6,279 nt of DNA from Chloroflexota bacterium. Lineage in GTDB: Bacteria; Chloroflexota; UBA6077; CF-72. The notes under the pieces were generated by a model, which saw nothing but the letters and a program-made list of their open reading frames with translations, made no database searches and had not been told where the DNA came from. A program made the position numbers and the translations under genes. Below, piece after piece: positions 1-5,666 of this stretch. The first letter of the stretch is position 1, and each line of letters opens with the position of its first letter. The DNA lies in the NCBI GenBank assembly GCA_019242065.1, contig JAFAWJ010001102.1, forward strand, positions 1-6,279, written 5' to 3'.

Positions 1-1794
1 AATTCCCGGAGTATCGGTTCGCTCGGCGACTTCGGATGTGAACCGCGAGCGCCCCAGGTACTGCCGCACATCGCCCGAGTCGATCGTGACCGGCATTGCG
101 AGTTGGCCCGCGTCGGTTCGGGTGGCCACCTTGCGCAGCAGCTTGCCAATCTGCCGCTCGAGGCCACGCACGCCCGCCTCACGGGTGTAGCCCTCGATGA
201 TGGCCAGGAACGCGTCGTCGCTGAGCTGGACCTCGGCTGGATCGAGGCCGTTTCTACCCAGCTGCCGTCTCATGAGGTGGTCTCGCGCAATGGCGAGTTT
301 TTCCTGGACGGTATAGCCATCCAACTGGACGATCTCCATGCGATCGAGCAGCGGCGCCGGGATCGTGTCCACCACATTCGCGGTTGGGATGAACAACACA
401 TCCGAGAGGTCCAGGTCGACCTCCAGGAAATGATCGCGGAAGGTGTGATTCTGGGCCGGGTCGAGCACCTCCAGGAGTGCAGACGAAGGATCGCCCCGCC
501 AGTCGCTGCCAACTTTGTCGATCTCGTCCAGCATGATGACCGGGTTCATGGTGCCGGCTTCCTTGAGCGCCCGCGCGATGCGTCCGGGCAGGGCGCCCAC
601 ATAGGTGCGGCGATGCCCGCGAATTTCCGCTTCGTCATGGATACCGCCAAGTGAGACGCGTGTGAACTGGCGCCCAAGCGCGCGCGCAACCGACTCGCCC
701 AGTGAGGTCTTCCCAACACCAGGCGGGCCCACCAGGCTGATAATGGCGCCCGAGCCCCGCCCGCCAACCGGCTGCAGGCGGCGACTCTCACGGCGATTTT
801 TCACCGCCAGGTACTCGACGATGCGCTCTTTCACATCGTCCAGCCCGGTGTGGTCGGCGTCCAGGATGCGGCGCGCCTCGACCACATCGAAGCGATCTTC
901 GGATTTTTTGCCCCATGGCAACTCGAGCATCCAGTCCAGGTAATTGCGAATCCAGCCCTGCTCGGGATTCTGCTCGCTCGTGCGTTCGAGACGGTCAAGC
1001 TCCCGCTCCACCTCCTTGCGAACGTTGTCGGGAAAAGGTGTGTCGACGATCTTCTGGCGATACTCGGACAGCGCGTCGCTGTCAGCATCGCCCAGCTCTT
1101 TTTTGATCGCCGCCAGCTGCTGCCGCAGATAGAACTCGCGCTGGCGCTTCTCCAGCCCTTCGTTGACCTCGACGCGAATTTTGTCCTTCAGTGAGGCTTC
1201 GGCGAGGATTTCGCGACTCCACGCGATCAGTTTTTCCAGACGCGCAACGACGTCGCGCTCTTCGAGGGTCTCCAGGTGCTGATGCAATTGCAGGTCGGAC
1301 GAGTAGCCGGACATGTCGGCGAGCTGGCCAGGGTGTTCGATACCGCGCAACATCTGGCCCAGTGCCGAGGCGCCACGCAGGTCGAGCAGGTTCTCCAGGA
1401 CCGCGCGGTATTCTCTGGCCAGGCTGTGGGCGACCGGCGGGAGCGCCGCCAGATCGACATCCGGCGCGGGCTCGACGGTCATCCACAGTGTGCCCTCGCG
1501 TTCCACGGCGCCACTGTTCAGCACACCGCGGTGCAGGGCCCGGACAACCGAGGCCTGGCGGCCATCTGGCAGACGGCCAGATTCCTCGATGTGCGCGACC
1601 GTGCCCAACTGCGCATAGCGACCTTCGACACGGGGCACGAGCACCAGCAGGCCGTCGGTCTGTCGGGCGGCGAGGATCGCGGCACGCGCGCTGTCGGAGT
1701 CGATGGCGACCGGGACGGTCATGTGCGGCAGGATGACGCGGTCGTCCAGCGGCAACAGGGGGAGTAGGAGTTGTTGTTGAGAAGTGAGTGGCAC
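1..1794 (-). CDS. lon: ATP-dependent Lon protease (endopeptidase La), C-terminus beyond window
   Basis: Cytoplasmic AAA+ serine protease that unfolds and degrades misfolded and short-lived regulatory proteins. The minus-strand frame is open for 598 codons with no stop up to the window edge. The N-terminal substrate-recognition domain (about 9-200, starting LLLPLLPLDDRVILPHM) is followed by a helical linker with KRQREFYLRQQLAAIKKELG (216-235). The AAA+ module has Walker A GPPGVGKT (356-363), IRGHRRTYVGALPGRI (391-406), Walker B VIMLDEID (419-426), the sensor-1 region TANVVDTIP with N473, LLDRMEI with the likely arginine finger R486, and the sensor-2 GVRGLER with R543. The sequence ends at ERTDTPGI, just where the protease domain begins, so the catalytic Ser-Lys pair is not visible; about 200 residues are missing relative to usual Lon length. 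The GTG at 1794 is chosen because GGAGG (1808-1804) lies 9 nt upstream; the GTG at 1800 would be only 3 nt from it. Transcribed divergently from marR. Sensor 1 has FIPTAN where FIATAN is usual. Identity is very secure. Confidence 0.97.
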   Translation of the reverse strand, partial: MPLTSQQQLLLPLLPLDDRVILPHMTVPVAIDSDSARAAILAARQTDGLLVLVPRVEGRYAQLGTVAHIEESGRLPDGRQASVVRALHRGVLNSGAVEREGTLWMTVEPAPDVDLAALPPVAHSLAREYRAVLENLLDLRGASALGQMLRGIEHPGQLADMSGYSSDLQLHQHLETLEERDVVARLEKLIAWSREILAEASLKDKIRVEVNEGLEKRQREFYLRQQLAAIKKELGDADSDALSEYRQKIVDTPFPDNVRKEVERELDRLERTSEQNPEQGWIRNYLDWMLELPWGKKSEDRFDVVEARRILDADHTGLDDVKERIVEYLAVKNRRESRRLQPVGGRGSGAIISLVGPPGVGKTSLGESVARALGRQFTRVSLGGIHDEAEIRGHRRTYVGALPGRIARALKEAGTMNPVIMLDEIDKVGSDWRGDPSSALLEVLDPAQNHTFRDHFLEVDLDLSDVLFIPTANVVDTIPAPLLDRMEIVQLDGYTVQEKLAIARDHLMRRQLGRNGLDPAEVQLSDDAFLAIIEGYTREAGVRGLERQIGKLLRKVATRTDAGQLAMPVTIDSGDVRQYLGRSRFTSEVAERTDTPGI

Positions 1795-1800
1795 GTCCAC

Positions 1801-1815
1801 GAGCCTCCTCGGCTC
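1801..1815 (-). promoter_or_regulatory. lon ribosome-binding site inside a small inverted repeat
   Basis: The Shine-Dalgarno GAGGAGG reads 1810 to 1804 on the minus strand. It lies within the inverted repeat GAGCC-N5-GGCTC (1801-1815), so the lon mRNA can fold a 5-bp, G/C-rich stem whose loop and 3' arm hold the SD. The preferred start at 1794 is 9 nt past GGAGG. The repeat and SD are seen directly. Any effect on lon translation, for instance temperature-sensitive opening, is inference. Confidence 0.6.
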
Positions 1816-1824
1816 TGAACTGCA

Positions 1825-1833
1825 GTTGTAGCA
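1825..1833 (-). promoter_or_regulatory. Candidate lon extended -10 element
   Basis: On the minus strand the bases from 1833 to 1825 read TGCTACAAC, matching the extended -10 form TGnTAtAaT at most positions. It would start transcription near 1818, about 25 nt before the GTG at 1794. No convincing -35 hexamer sits 17-18 bp upstream (GTGGTA or AGTGGT), so the assignment is tentative. Confidence 0.3.
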
Positions 1834-1834
1834 C

Positions 1835-1851
1835 GGTACTTGCTGTGTACC
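1835..1851. promoter_or_regulatory. Candidate MarR operator: GGTAC-N7-GTACC dyad
   Basis: A perfect 5-bp inverted repeat with a 7-bp centre, 17 bp in total, lies between the divergent lon and marR genes. MarR-family dimers bind dyads of about this size, often in their own promoter. It covers the -35 to -10 spacer of the candidate lon promoter and the -35 area of the candidate marR promoter, so a bound protein could affect both genes. The dyad is seen directly; binding by the adjacent MarR is inferred. Confidence 0.4.
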
Positions 1852-1869
1852 ACTATTTTCAGATTGGAC

Positions 1870-1875
1870 TATCAT
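1870..1875 (+). promoter_or_regulatory. Candidate marR -10 element (leaderless start)
   Basis: TATCAT matches five of six bases of TATAAT and ends 7 nt before the marR ATG at 1883. Transcription would therefore begin at or next to the A of the start codon. No Shine-Dalgarno sequence precedes the ATG, which fits a leaderless mRNA, common in actinobacteria and related high-GC groups. No good -35 hexamer is seen. Confidence 0.4.
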
Positions 1876-1882
1876 TGCCAGT

Positions 1883-2353
1883 ATGGATTGCCGCAGAGGG
1901 GCGCGCCTGGCCGGCTCTGTCTCGCTGGCCGATCAGGGCTGGGCTGTGTTGTTGCAGGTGGCCTTCGAGCGGGTCCACGCCCACTTCGCCGCGGTCGTGG
2001 CCGAGCTCGACCTCGCGCCGATGCAAGCCAGGGCCCTGCACGAGCTGGATGTCGAGCGGCCGATTTCGATGCGCGAGCTGGCCAGACGGCTCGACGCCGA
2101 TCCTTCCAATGTCACGGGCCTGATCGACCGTCTCGAAGCCCGCGGCCTGGTGGAGCGTCGACCTGACCCGCACGATCGGCGGATCAAAGGTCTCGCTCTG
2201 ACCTCAGCCGGCGCCCGGCTGCGCCAGCGACTGTTGTCGCGCCTGTATTCCGCCCCGCGGGCGCTCGCCGAGCTGCCCCAGCGCGATCAGCGCTGCTTGA
2301 AGGACGTGCTCGAGCGCTTTCTGGAATCATCCGCGGCAGGGCGCGTCATGTGA
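1883..2353 (+). CDS. MarR-family transcriptional regulator
   Basis: Dimeric winged-helix DNA-binding regulator of 156 residues, a normal length for the family. An N-terminal dimerisation helix (about 17-45) leads into the winged helix at about 46-110: the first helices around APMQARALHEL, then ISMRELARRLDADPSNVTGL (61-80) as helix-turn-helix, IDRLEARGLVERRPD (81-95), and the wing with DRR (98-100) followed by the usual LTSAG. The C-terminal helices (about 111-148) complete the dimer interface. The ATG at 1883 has no Shine-Dalgarno sequence but sits directly after a TATCAT box, fitting a leaderless transcript. The first 15 residues are not typical of the family, so translation could begin slightly further in. 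It is divergent from lon across a dyad that may be its operator. The ligand is unknown. Gene boundaries and frame look intact. Confidence 0.9.
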   Translation: MDCRRGARLAGSVSLADQGWAVLLQVAFERVHAHFAAVVAELDLAPMQARALHELDVERPISMRELARRLDADPSNVTGLIDRLEARGLVERRPDPHDRRIKGLALTSAGARLRQRLLSRLYSAPRALAELPQRDQRCLKDVLERFLESSAAGRVM

Positions 2354-2389
2354 TGGCGCTCGAAGTTGCTGCCTGCGCGCTCGGGGCGG
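2354..2389. other. Short convergent gap without a visible terminator
   Basis: This gap separates the marR stop from the stop of the GntR remnant on the other strand. It contains no clear GC stem followed by a T run in either direction. Confidence 0.5.
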
Positions 2390-2832
2390 CTAACTGGCGT
2401 GCTGATGGATCGCAGCGAGGGTGGCGAGCCGATTTGCGACCGCGTGGCGCAAGCTGATCTGCGCGGCGGCCTCAGCGTCGCCATTGGCGATCGCACGGCA
2501 CAGCTGTTCGTGCTCGTCACGAATCGCATGCAATCGAGCACGCGCTGTACACCGACCTGCCAGCGTGCGCGGATACCGAGCGGCGACGTCGGCCAGCAGC
2601 GAGCTGTCGCTTGCTTCGGCAATCGCCGTATGGAAGGCCGTGCTTGCACTATCCAGCGCTTCCACGTCACCGCGCTCGAGCGCGACGGTCTCGGCGTCGA
2701 GGTGGCGACGCATCTCTTCGAGATCCGCGGGGTGGCACGCGCGGTCGCGAATCGCGCCGCCAGGAGTTCGAGCATGGCGCTGCGGGACGTGACCGGGTCC
2801 TCCAACGCGAAAATCAGGCTACTCGGGGACAA
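2390..2832 (-). pseudogene. GntR-family (FadR/FCD-type) regulator remnant, N-terminus lost and frameshifted
   Basis: Remnant of a GntR regulator that keeps only the ligand-binding FCD domain. Minus-strand translation from 2832 gives LEDPVTSRSAMLELLAARF and ATARATP; it then moves to another frame near 2727 and continues as ADLEEMRRHLDAETVALERG, then STAFHTAIAEASDSSLL, IRDEHEQLCRAIANGDAEAA and a normal stop at 2390-2392. These match the FCD pattern, including the start of an ATP-x-DL helix, the HxxIAxAS segment and the late DEHxxLxxAIxxGDAEAA segment. Adding one base at CCG-CGG would restore ATPADLEEM, so a 1-nt deletion is likely. The LEL-to-AAR step also seems a few residues short. The entire N-terminal winged helix, about 70 residues, is absent: the frame meets TGA just upstream and the DNA there belongs to the monooxygenase remnant. 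It cannot act as a DNA-binding regulator. Confidence 0.8.
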
Positions 2833-3565
2833 TTCGGCTCATCGTAGTCGGGCAGCGTGAGGTCGCCCGCCTTGGCAAAGTGACTCGCGATCAGGTTCTT
2901 CATCGGCCAGTAGGCCATCATCCGCAGCGCGATGGCTGCCGACGACCTCGGGGCGTAGCCGGCGACGCCGCCCGGCGGCAGTTGCTGTGCCCCGGCGACG
3001 TAGGCGCGCATCAGGTCCTCGTACCGTCCGAAGGCCTGGCCGATGGTCGCCCTGGCACTTAGCCAGTTCACCCGCCAGGATGTAGGCCCCGAGCAGCGCG
3101 AGGCTCGTCCCCAGTCCCGTGAGCGCGGTCGGGCACCAGGCGGCGTCGCCGACGAGCGCCACCCCGCCGCGTGACCAGGTCTTCATTCGGACCTGTCCAA
3201 AGGTGTCGAGCACGAAGTCCGACGAGTCGTGCATCGCCCGCAGGATCCGCGGGACCTCCCAGCCTGCACCGGAGAAGCGCTCGCCGCCGCCGCCGGGCGC
3301 GTTGTACATCAAGAGCCAACCGTCCAGTGAACCAGCTGCTGCAGACGTTGAGCGGACAGAAGAACTCCGACTCGGCACCAGAAGCCACCGAGCACACCGC
3401 GGAGTGCGCGCCGTCGGCGCCGAAGACCAGTCCGAATCGGCGGGGCGGCGTGTTCTCGAAAGCGACCGTCACGCCGTCGTTGTCCTGCACCACCCCGGTG
3501 ACGGTGTCGTCGTGGACGTACTCGGTCCAGGGCGACGTCGCCTCACGAAGCACGTCCTCCCCCTG
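2814..3565 (-). pseudogene. FAD-dependent monooxygenase (TetX/PHBH-like) remnant
   Basis: Decayed flavoprotein aromatic-ring hydroxylase of the FAD_binding_3 type. Pieces in order on the minus strand: EDVLREATSPWTEYVHDD and DGVTVAFENTPPRRF, then LVFGADGAHSAV, the conserved DG motif that contacts FAD and NADPH, at about 3560-3365. Next come LDGWLLMYNAPG and GWEVPRILRAM, the C-terminal FAD motif GGVALVGDAAWCPTALTGLG and AYILAGELAKCQGDH (about 3330-3040). Last is YEDLMRAYVAGAQQLPPGG to LPDYDEPNCPRVA with TGA at 2816-2814. The frame changes near 3325 and near 3034, where one extra G in CCAGGCCTTC explains the shift. Roughly 45 residues seem missing between YNAPG and ERFSGAGWEVP. The first ~110 residues, with the GxGxxG Rossmann motif, are gone, and the sequence turns abruptly into the divergent TetR remnant near 3555. 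Not functional as read. Confidence 0.85.
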
Positions 3566-3892
3566 GCCGAATGGGTCCTGGGGGCACTCGGCATGGCTGG
3601 CCTCGATGCGGGCACCACGCTCACCGCCTACATCACGCTCTTCAACTACATACGCGGAACCGCGTTTAACCTCGAGTTGGAAGCCGAGGCGCAAGCCGAA
3701 ACGGGCATGAACAACGACGGGTGGATGGACCACCAACAGCCAGTCCGGAGGGCGCTGTCGACCGGCGGCCAGTTTCCGACCTTCAGCCGGCTGACCCAGT
3801 CGGGCTACGACTTCAGTCTCGACCGCCTGTTCGAGTTCGGTTTGCAACGGTTACTCGACGGGCTTACGGTCATGGTCGAGCACCACCAGTGA
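3551..3892 (+). pseudogene. TetR-family regulator remnant (C-terminal domain only)
   Basis: The plus-strand frame ending in TGA at 3890-3892 carries a typical TetR C-terminal ligand-binding and dimerisation domain of about 113 residues: PLAEWVLGALGMAGLDAGT, LTAYITLFNYIRGTAFNLEL, EAEAQAETG, WMDHQQPVRRAL, FPTFSRL and LDRLFEFGLQRLLDGL. These are the conserved blocks of the TetR class whose genes often sit opposite TetX-like monooxygenases. The N-terminal helix-turn-helix and roughly the first 100 residues are missing: upstream of about 3551 the same frame runs antisense through the monooxygenase remnant. The open frame starting at 3119 is thus a chance fusion, not a protein. Without a DNA-binding domain this cannot repress. 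Confidence 0.85.
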
Positions 3893-3926
3893 CGCCAGCG
3901 CACGCCGCCGACTGCTCGAGTGCTGT

Positions 3927-3953
3927 TGTCGATCTTGCATGTCGCCGTTCGTC
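3927..3953 (+). promoter_or_regulatory. Candidate ECF42-type promoter for the DGPF-sigma operon
   Basis: TGTCGA (3927-3932), a 17-bp spacer and CGTC (3950-3953) lie upstream of the DGPF gene on the same strand. As I recall from published work on ECF42 in Streptomyces venezuelae, that group uses TGTCGA at -35 and CGA/TC at -10, so this would be an autoregulated promoter. Transcription would start near 3960, leaving a leader of about 50 nt containing the ribosome-binding site. Motif and spacing are seen directly; recognition by the downstream sigma factor is inferred. Confidence 0.65.
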
Positions 3954-3998
3954 TCCTTCACGAGATCCGCCTTCAGGGTCTCCAGCGACCAGACTACT

Positions 3999-4004
3999 GA
4001 GGAG
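3999..4004 (+). promoter_or_regulatory. Ribosome-binding site of the DGPF gene
   Basis: GAGGAG lies 7 nt before the GTG at 4012 and decides that start. The ATG at 4021 would be 16 nt away, and the open frame reaching back to 3721 overlaps the TetR remnant and has no family similarity there. Confidence 0.75.
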
Positions 4005-4011
4005 CACCACG

Positions 4012-4365
4012 GTGAACTACATGCTTTTGATCATTGGCAATCAGGACCCCCAACCCACTCCGAACGGCGGCGAGTCGCTCATGGAGCAGTTCATGGCCTA
4101 CCACCGGGCGGTGGTCGACGCCGGCGTCCTGGTGGCCAGTAACGTGCTCGAGTCCTACGAGACGGCGACCTCGGTCCAGGTCACGTCGAGCGGTGACCGC
4201 GTCGTCACCGACGGGCCCTTTGCGGAAACTCGTGAGTACCTCGGCGGCTACTACATCCTGGACCTGCCCGACCTCGACGCCGCGATCGACTGGGCGGCCC
4301 GCTGCCCTGGAGCTCGAGCCTGGCGAGTCGAGATCCGTCCGATCCAGAGCATGCCCGGATCGTGA
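4012..4365 (+). CDS. YCII-related DGPF-domain protein
   Basis: Small 117-residue protein of the YCII/DGPF family, with one ferredoxin-like domain. It starts NYMLLIIGNQD and has ESLMEQFMAYHRAVVDAGVL (21-40), the signature TDGPFAETREYLGGYYILDL (66-85, DGPF at 67-70), then DLDAAIDWAARCPGA and VEIRPI near the end. Length and motif order are normal. The biochemical role of these proteins is not settled. They are very often encoded beside ECF42 sigma factors and are thought to be their main regulatory targets. The stop overlaps the sigma-factor start as GTGA (4362-4365), so the two are probably translationally coupled and co-transcribed from the promoter at 3927-3953. The GTG at 4012 was chosen for its GAGGAG 7 nt upstream. 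Confidence 0.93.
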   Translation: MNYMLLIIGNQDPQPTPNGGESLMEQFMAYHRAVVDAGVLVASNVLESYETATSVQVTSSGDRVVTDGPFAETREYLGGYYILDLPDLDAAIDWAARCPGARAWRVEIRPIQSMPGS

Positions 4366-5666
4366 CCGGCGACCGGGCGCTCGACTCGATCGAAGCAGTA
4401 TTTCGCCAAGACCAGGGACGCTTGTTGGCGGCCCTTGTGCGGCAGTTCAAAGATCTCGACCTCGCCGAAGACGTCGCATCGGATGCGATGGAAGCTGCCT
4501 TGCATCGCTGGCCCATCGACGGCGTCCCGCGGATGCCCCTGGCGTGGCTTATCACGACGGCTCGCCGCAAGGCGGTTGATCGCATCCGGCGCGACGAGGC
4601 CTTCGCGTCTCGGCTCGCCATCTTGCACGTGGAGTCGGAGCAACTCGCTCCGGCGCCACCAGATCCGGAGACCCAGGTCATTCCCGACGAGCGCCTGCGC
4701 CTGTTCTTTGCCTGCTGTCATCCGGCGTTGTCGCCCGAAGCGCAGGTGGCACTCACCCTTCGATATCTCGGGGGTCTGTCCGCAACCGAGATAGCACGCG
4801 CCTTTCTGGTAAGCGTGGCAACAATGCAACAACGCCTGGTGCGAGCAAAGCACAAGGTCCGGGTGGCGCGGATCCCGTTTCGTGTGCCCGAGCCCGGCGA
4901 GCTTGCCGATCGACTTCCCGCCGTGCTGCACACGCTATACGTGATCTTCACCGAAGGCTATTCCGCCAGCAGCGGAGCGGAGCTCGTGCGCGTCGATCTT
5001 TCCGACGAAGCGATCCGGCTCGCCCGCGTCCTGCACCGGCTGCTTCCCGGAGAGTCCGAGGTCACCGGGTTGCTCGCCCTGTTTCTCCTGGTCGATGCGC
5101 GCCGGCCGGCGCGTACCGACCATTCGGGAGAGCTGGTCGCCCTCGAGGACCAGGATCGCGACCTCTGGGACGCCGAGCACATTGCCGAAGGACGCAACCT
5201 GGTCGTCGCAGCGTTGCAGGTAACCTCACCGGGTCCCTACGCACTCCAGGCCGCGATTGCCGCGGTCCATGCCGAGGCCGCCAGCGTGGAATCAACCGAC
5301 TGGGCGCAGATCGTGGCTCTCTACGACGTGCTCGGCAGGATCGCTCCTTCTCAGGTTGTCGAGCTGAACAGGGCAGTAGCGGTGGCGGTGCGTGACACCC
5401 CGGAGGCGGGGCTGGCCATTCTGGACTCGCTGGTCGAGGCAGGTACGTTACGCCAGTCGTACCTGCTGCCAGCGGCGCGGGCCGCCCTGTTGCAGAGGAT
5501 CGGACGACGCGCCGACGCGGCGGCTGCGTATGGAGCTGCGCTCGAACTCGTCGGGAACGGGCGGGAGCGGAAGTTCCTGCAGCGGAGGTTGGCTGAGGTC
5601 CAGGTCTCGTTAGGTTCAATAATCCTTGACTTCAAGCGCTTGAAGTTTGTTTTTCTGTCCCTATGA
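4362..5666 (+). CDS. ECF42-type RNA polymerase sigma factor with C-terminal TPR-like extension
   Basis: Directs RNA polymerase to a small set of promoters, probably including its own. It has 434 residues; the family usually has about 410-420. Sigma region 2 spans about 10-78, with DLDLAEDVASDAMEAALHRW (31-50) and AWLITTARRKAVDRIRR (61-77). Sigma region 4 spans about 108-165, with LRLFFACCHPALSPEAQVAL (112-131), LRYLGGLSATEIARAFLVS (133-151) and TMQQRLVRAKHKV. The extension (about 180-412) has YVIFTEGYSASSG, DQDRDLWD, GPYALQAAIAAVHAEAA (291-307), STDWAQIVALYDVL, VVELNRAVAVA (332-342) and RERKFLQRRLAE, the blocks that define ECF42. No anti-sigma gene is nearby, as expected for this group, where the extension is thought to control activity. 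FTEGY replaces the more usual FNEGY. Residues from about 413, after RRLAE, lie beyond the normal family end and run through the MerR promoter; a stop codon may have been lost. GTG start overlaps the DGPF stop. Confidence 0.93.
   Translation: MTGDRALDSIEAVFRQDQGRLLAALVRQFKDLDLAEDVASDAMEAALHRWPIDGVPRMPLAWLITTARRKAVDRIRRDEAFASRLAILHVESEQLAPAPPDPETQVIPDERLRLFFACCHPALSPEAQVALTLRYLGGLSATEIARAFLVSVATMQQRLVRAKHKVRVARIPFRVPEPGELADRLPAVLHTLYVIFTEGYSASSGAELVRVDLSDEAIRLARVLHRLLPGESEVTGLLALFLLVDARRPARTDHSGELVALEDQDRDLWDAEHIAEGRNLVVAALQVTSPGPYALQAAIAAVHAEAASVESTDWAQIVALYDVLGRIAPSQVVELNRAVAVAVRDTPEAGLAILDSLVEAGTLRQSYLLPAARAALLQRIGRRADAAAAYGAALELVGNGRERKFLQRRLAEVQVSLGSIILDFKRLKFVFLSL
5626..5656 (+). promoter_or_regulatory. 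MerR-type promoter and operator
   Basis: A -35 TTGACT (5626-5631) is followed by a 19-bp spacer and a weak -10 TTTTCT (5651-5656). The perfect 18-bp palindrome ACTTCAAGCGCTTGAAGT (5629-5646) covers the end of the -35 and most of the spacer. A 19-20 bp spacer containing a dyad is the hallmark of promoters that MerR proteins activate by untwisting DNA. The -10 box ends 6 nt before the merR ATG and there is no Shine-Dalgarno sequence, so the transcript may be leaderless. It lies wholly inside the last codons of the sigma-factor gene. Sequence and spacing are seen; control by the adjacent MerR is inferred. Confidence 0.7.

Noticed and set aside
103..654. Plus-strand open frame of 183 codons
   Set aside because: It is antisense to the AAA+ domain of lon, whose minus-strand frame is unbroken with every expected motif. 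The plus-strand translation shows no family resemblance.
1082..1834. Minus-strand 250-codon frame and plus-strand frames at 1191-1767
   Set aside because: Shadows of the lon N-terminal region. Their translations are low-complexity arginine- and alanine-rich sequence typical of out-of-frame GC-rich DNA.
1835..1851. HspR-type HAIR or HrcA-type CIRCE element upstream of lon
   Set aside because: The dyad has the same 7-bp spacing as HAIR, but its arms (GGTAC/GTACC) do not match CTTGAGT/ACTCAAG, and no CIRCE sequence is present.
2287..2832. Minus-strand 181-codon frame starting at a TTG
   Set aside because: Only its first ~35 codons are GntR sequence. The remainder is the wrong frame after the shift near 2727 and then antisense to marR.
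3721..4365. Longer 214-codon version of the DGPF protein
   Set aside because: The extra 97 codons overlap the TetR remnant and the intergenic region and match nothing. The GAGGAG 7 nt before the GTG at 4012 fixes the start.
4251..4931. Minus-strand 226-codon frame, and similar ones at 5062-5619 and 5351-6052
   Set aside because: Antisense to the sigma-factor and merR genes, with no recognisable domain.
5629..5646. Palindrome as a transcription terminator for the sigma operon
   Set aside because: Although a short T-rich stretch follows, the palindrome has no loop, lies inside coding sequence and sits between a -35 and a -10 with MerR spacing, so an operator is the better reading.
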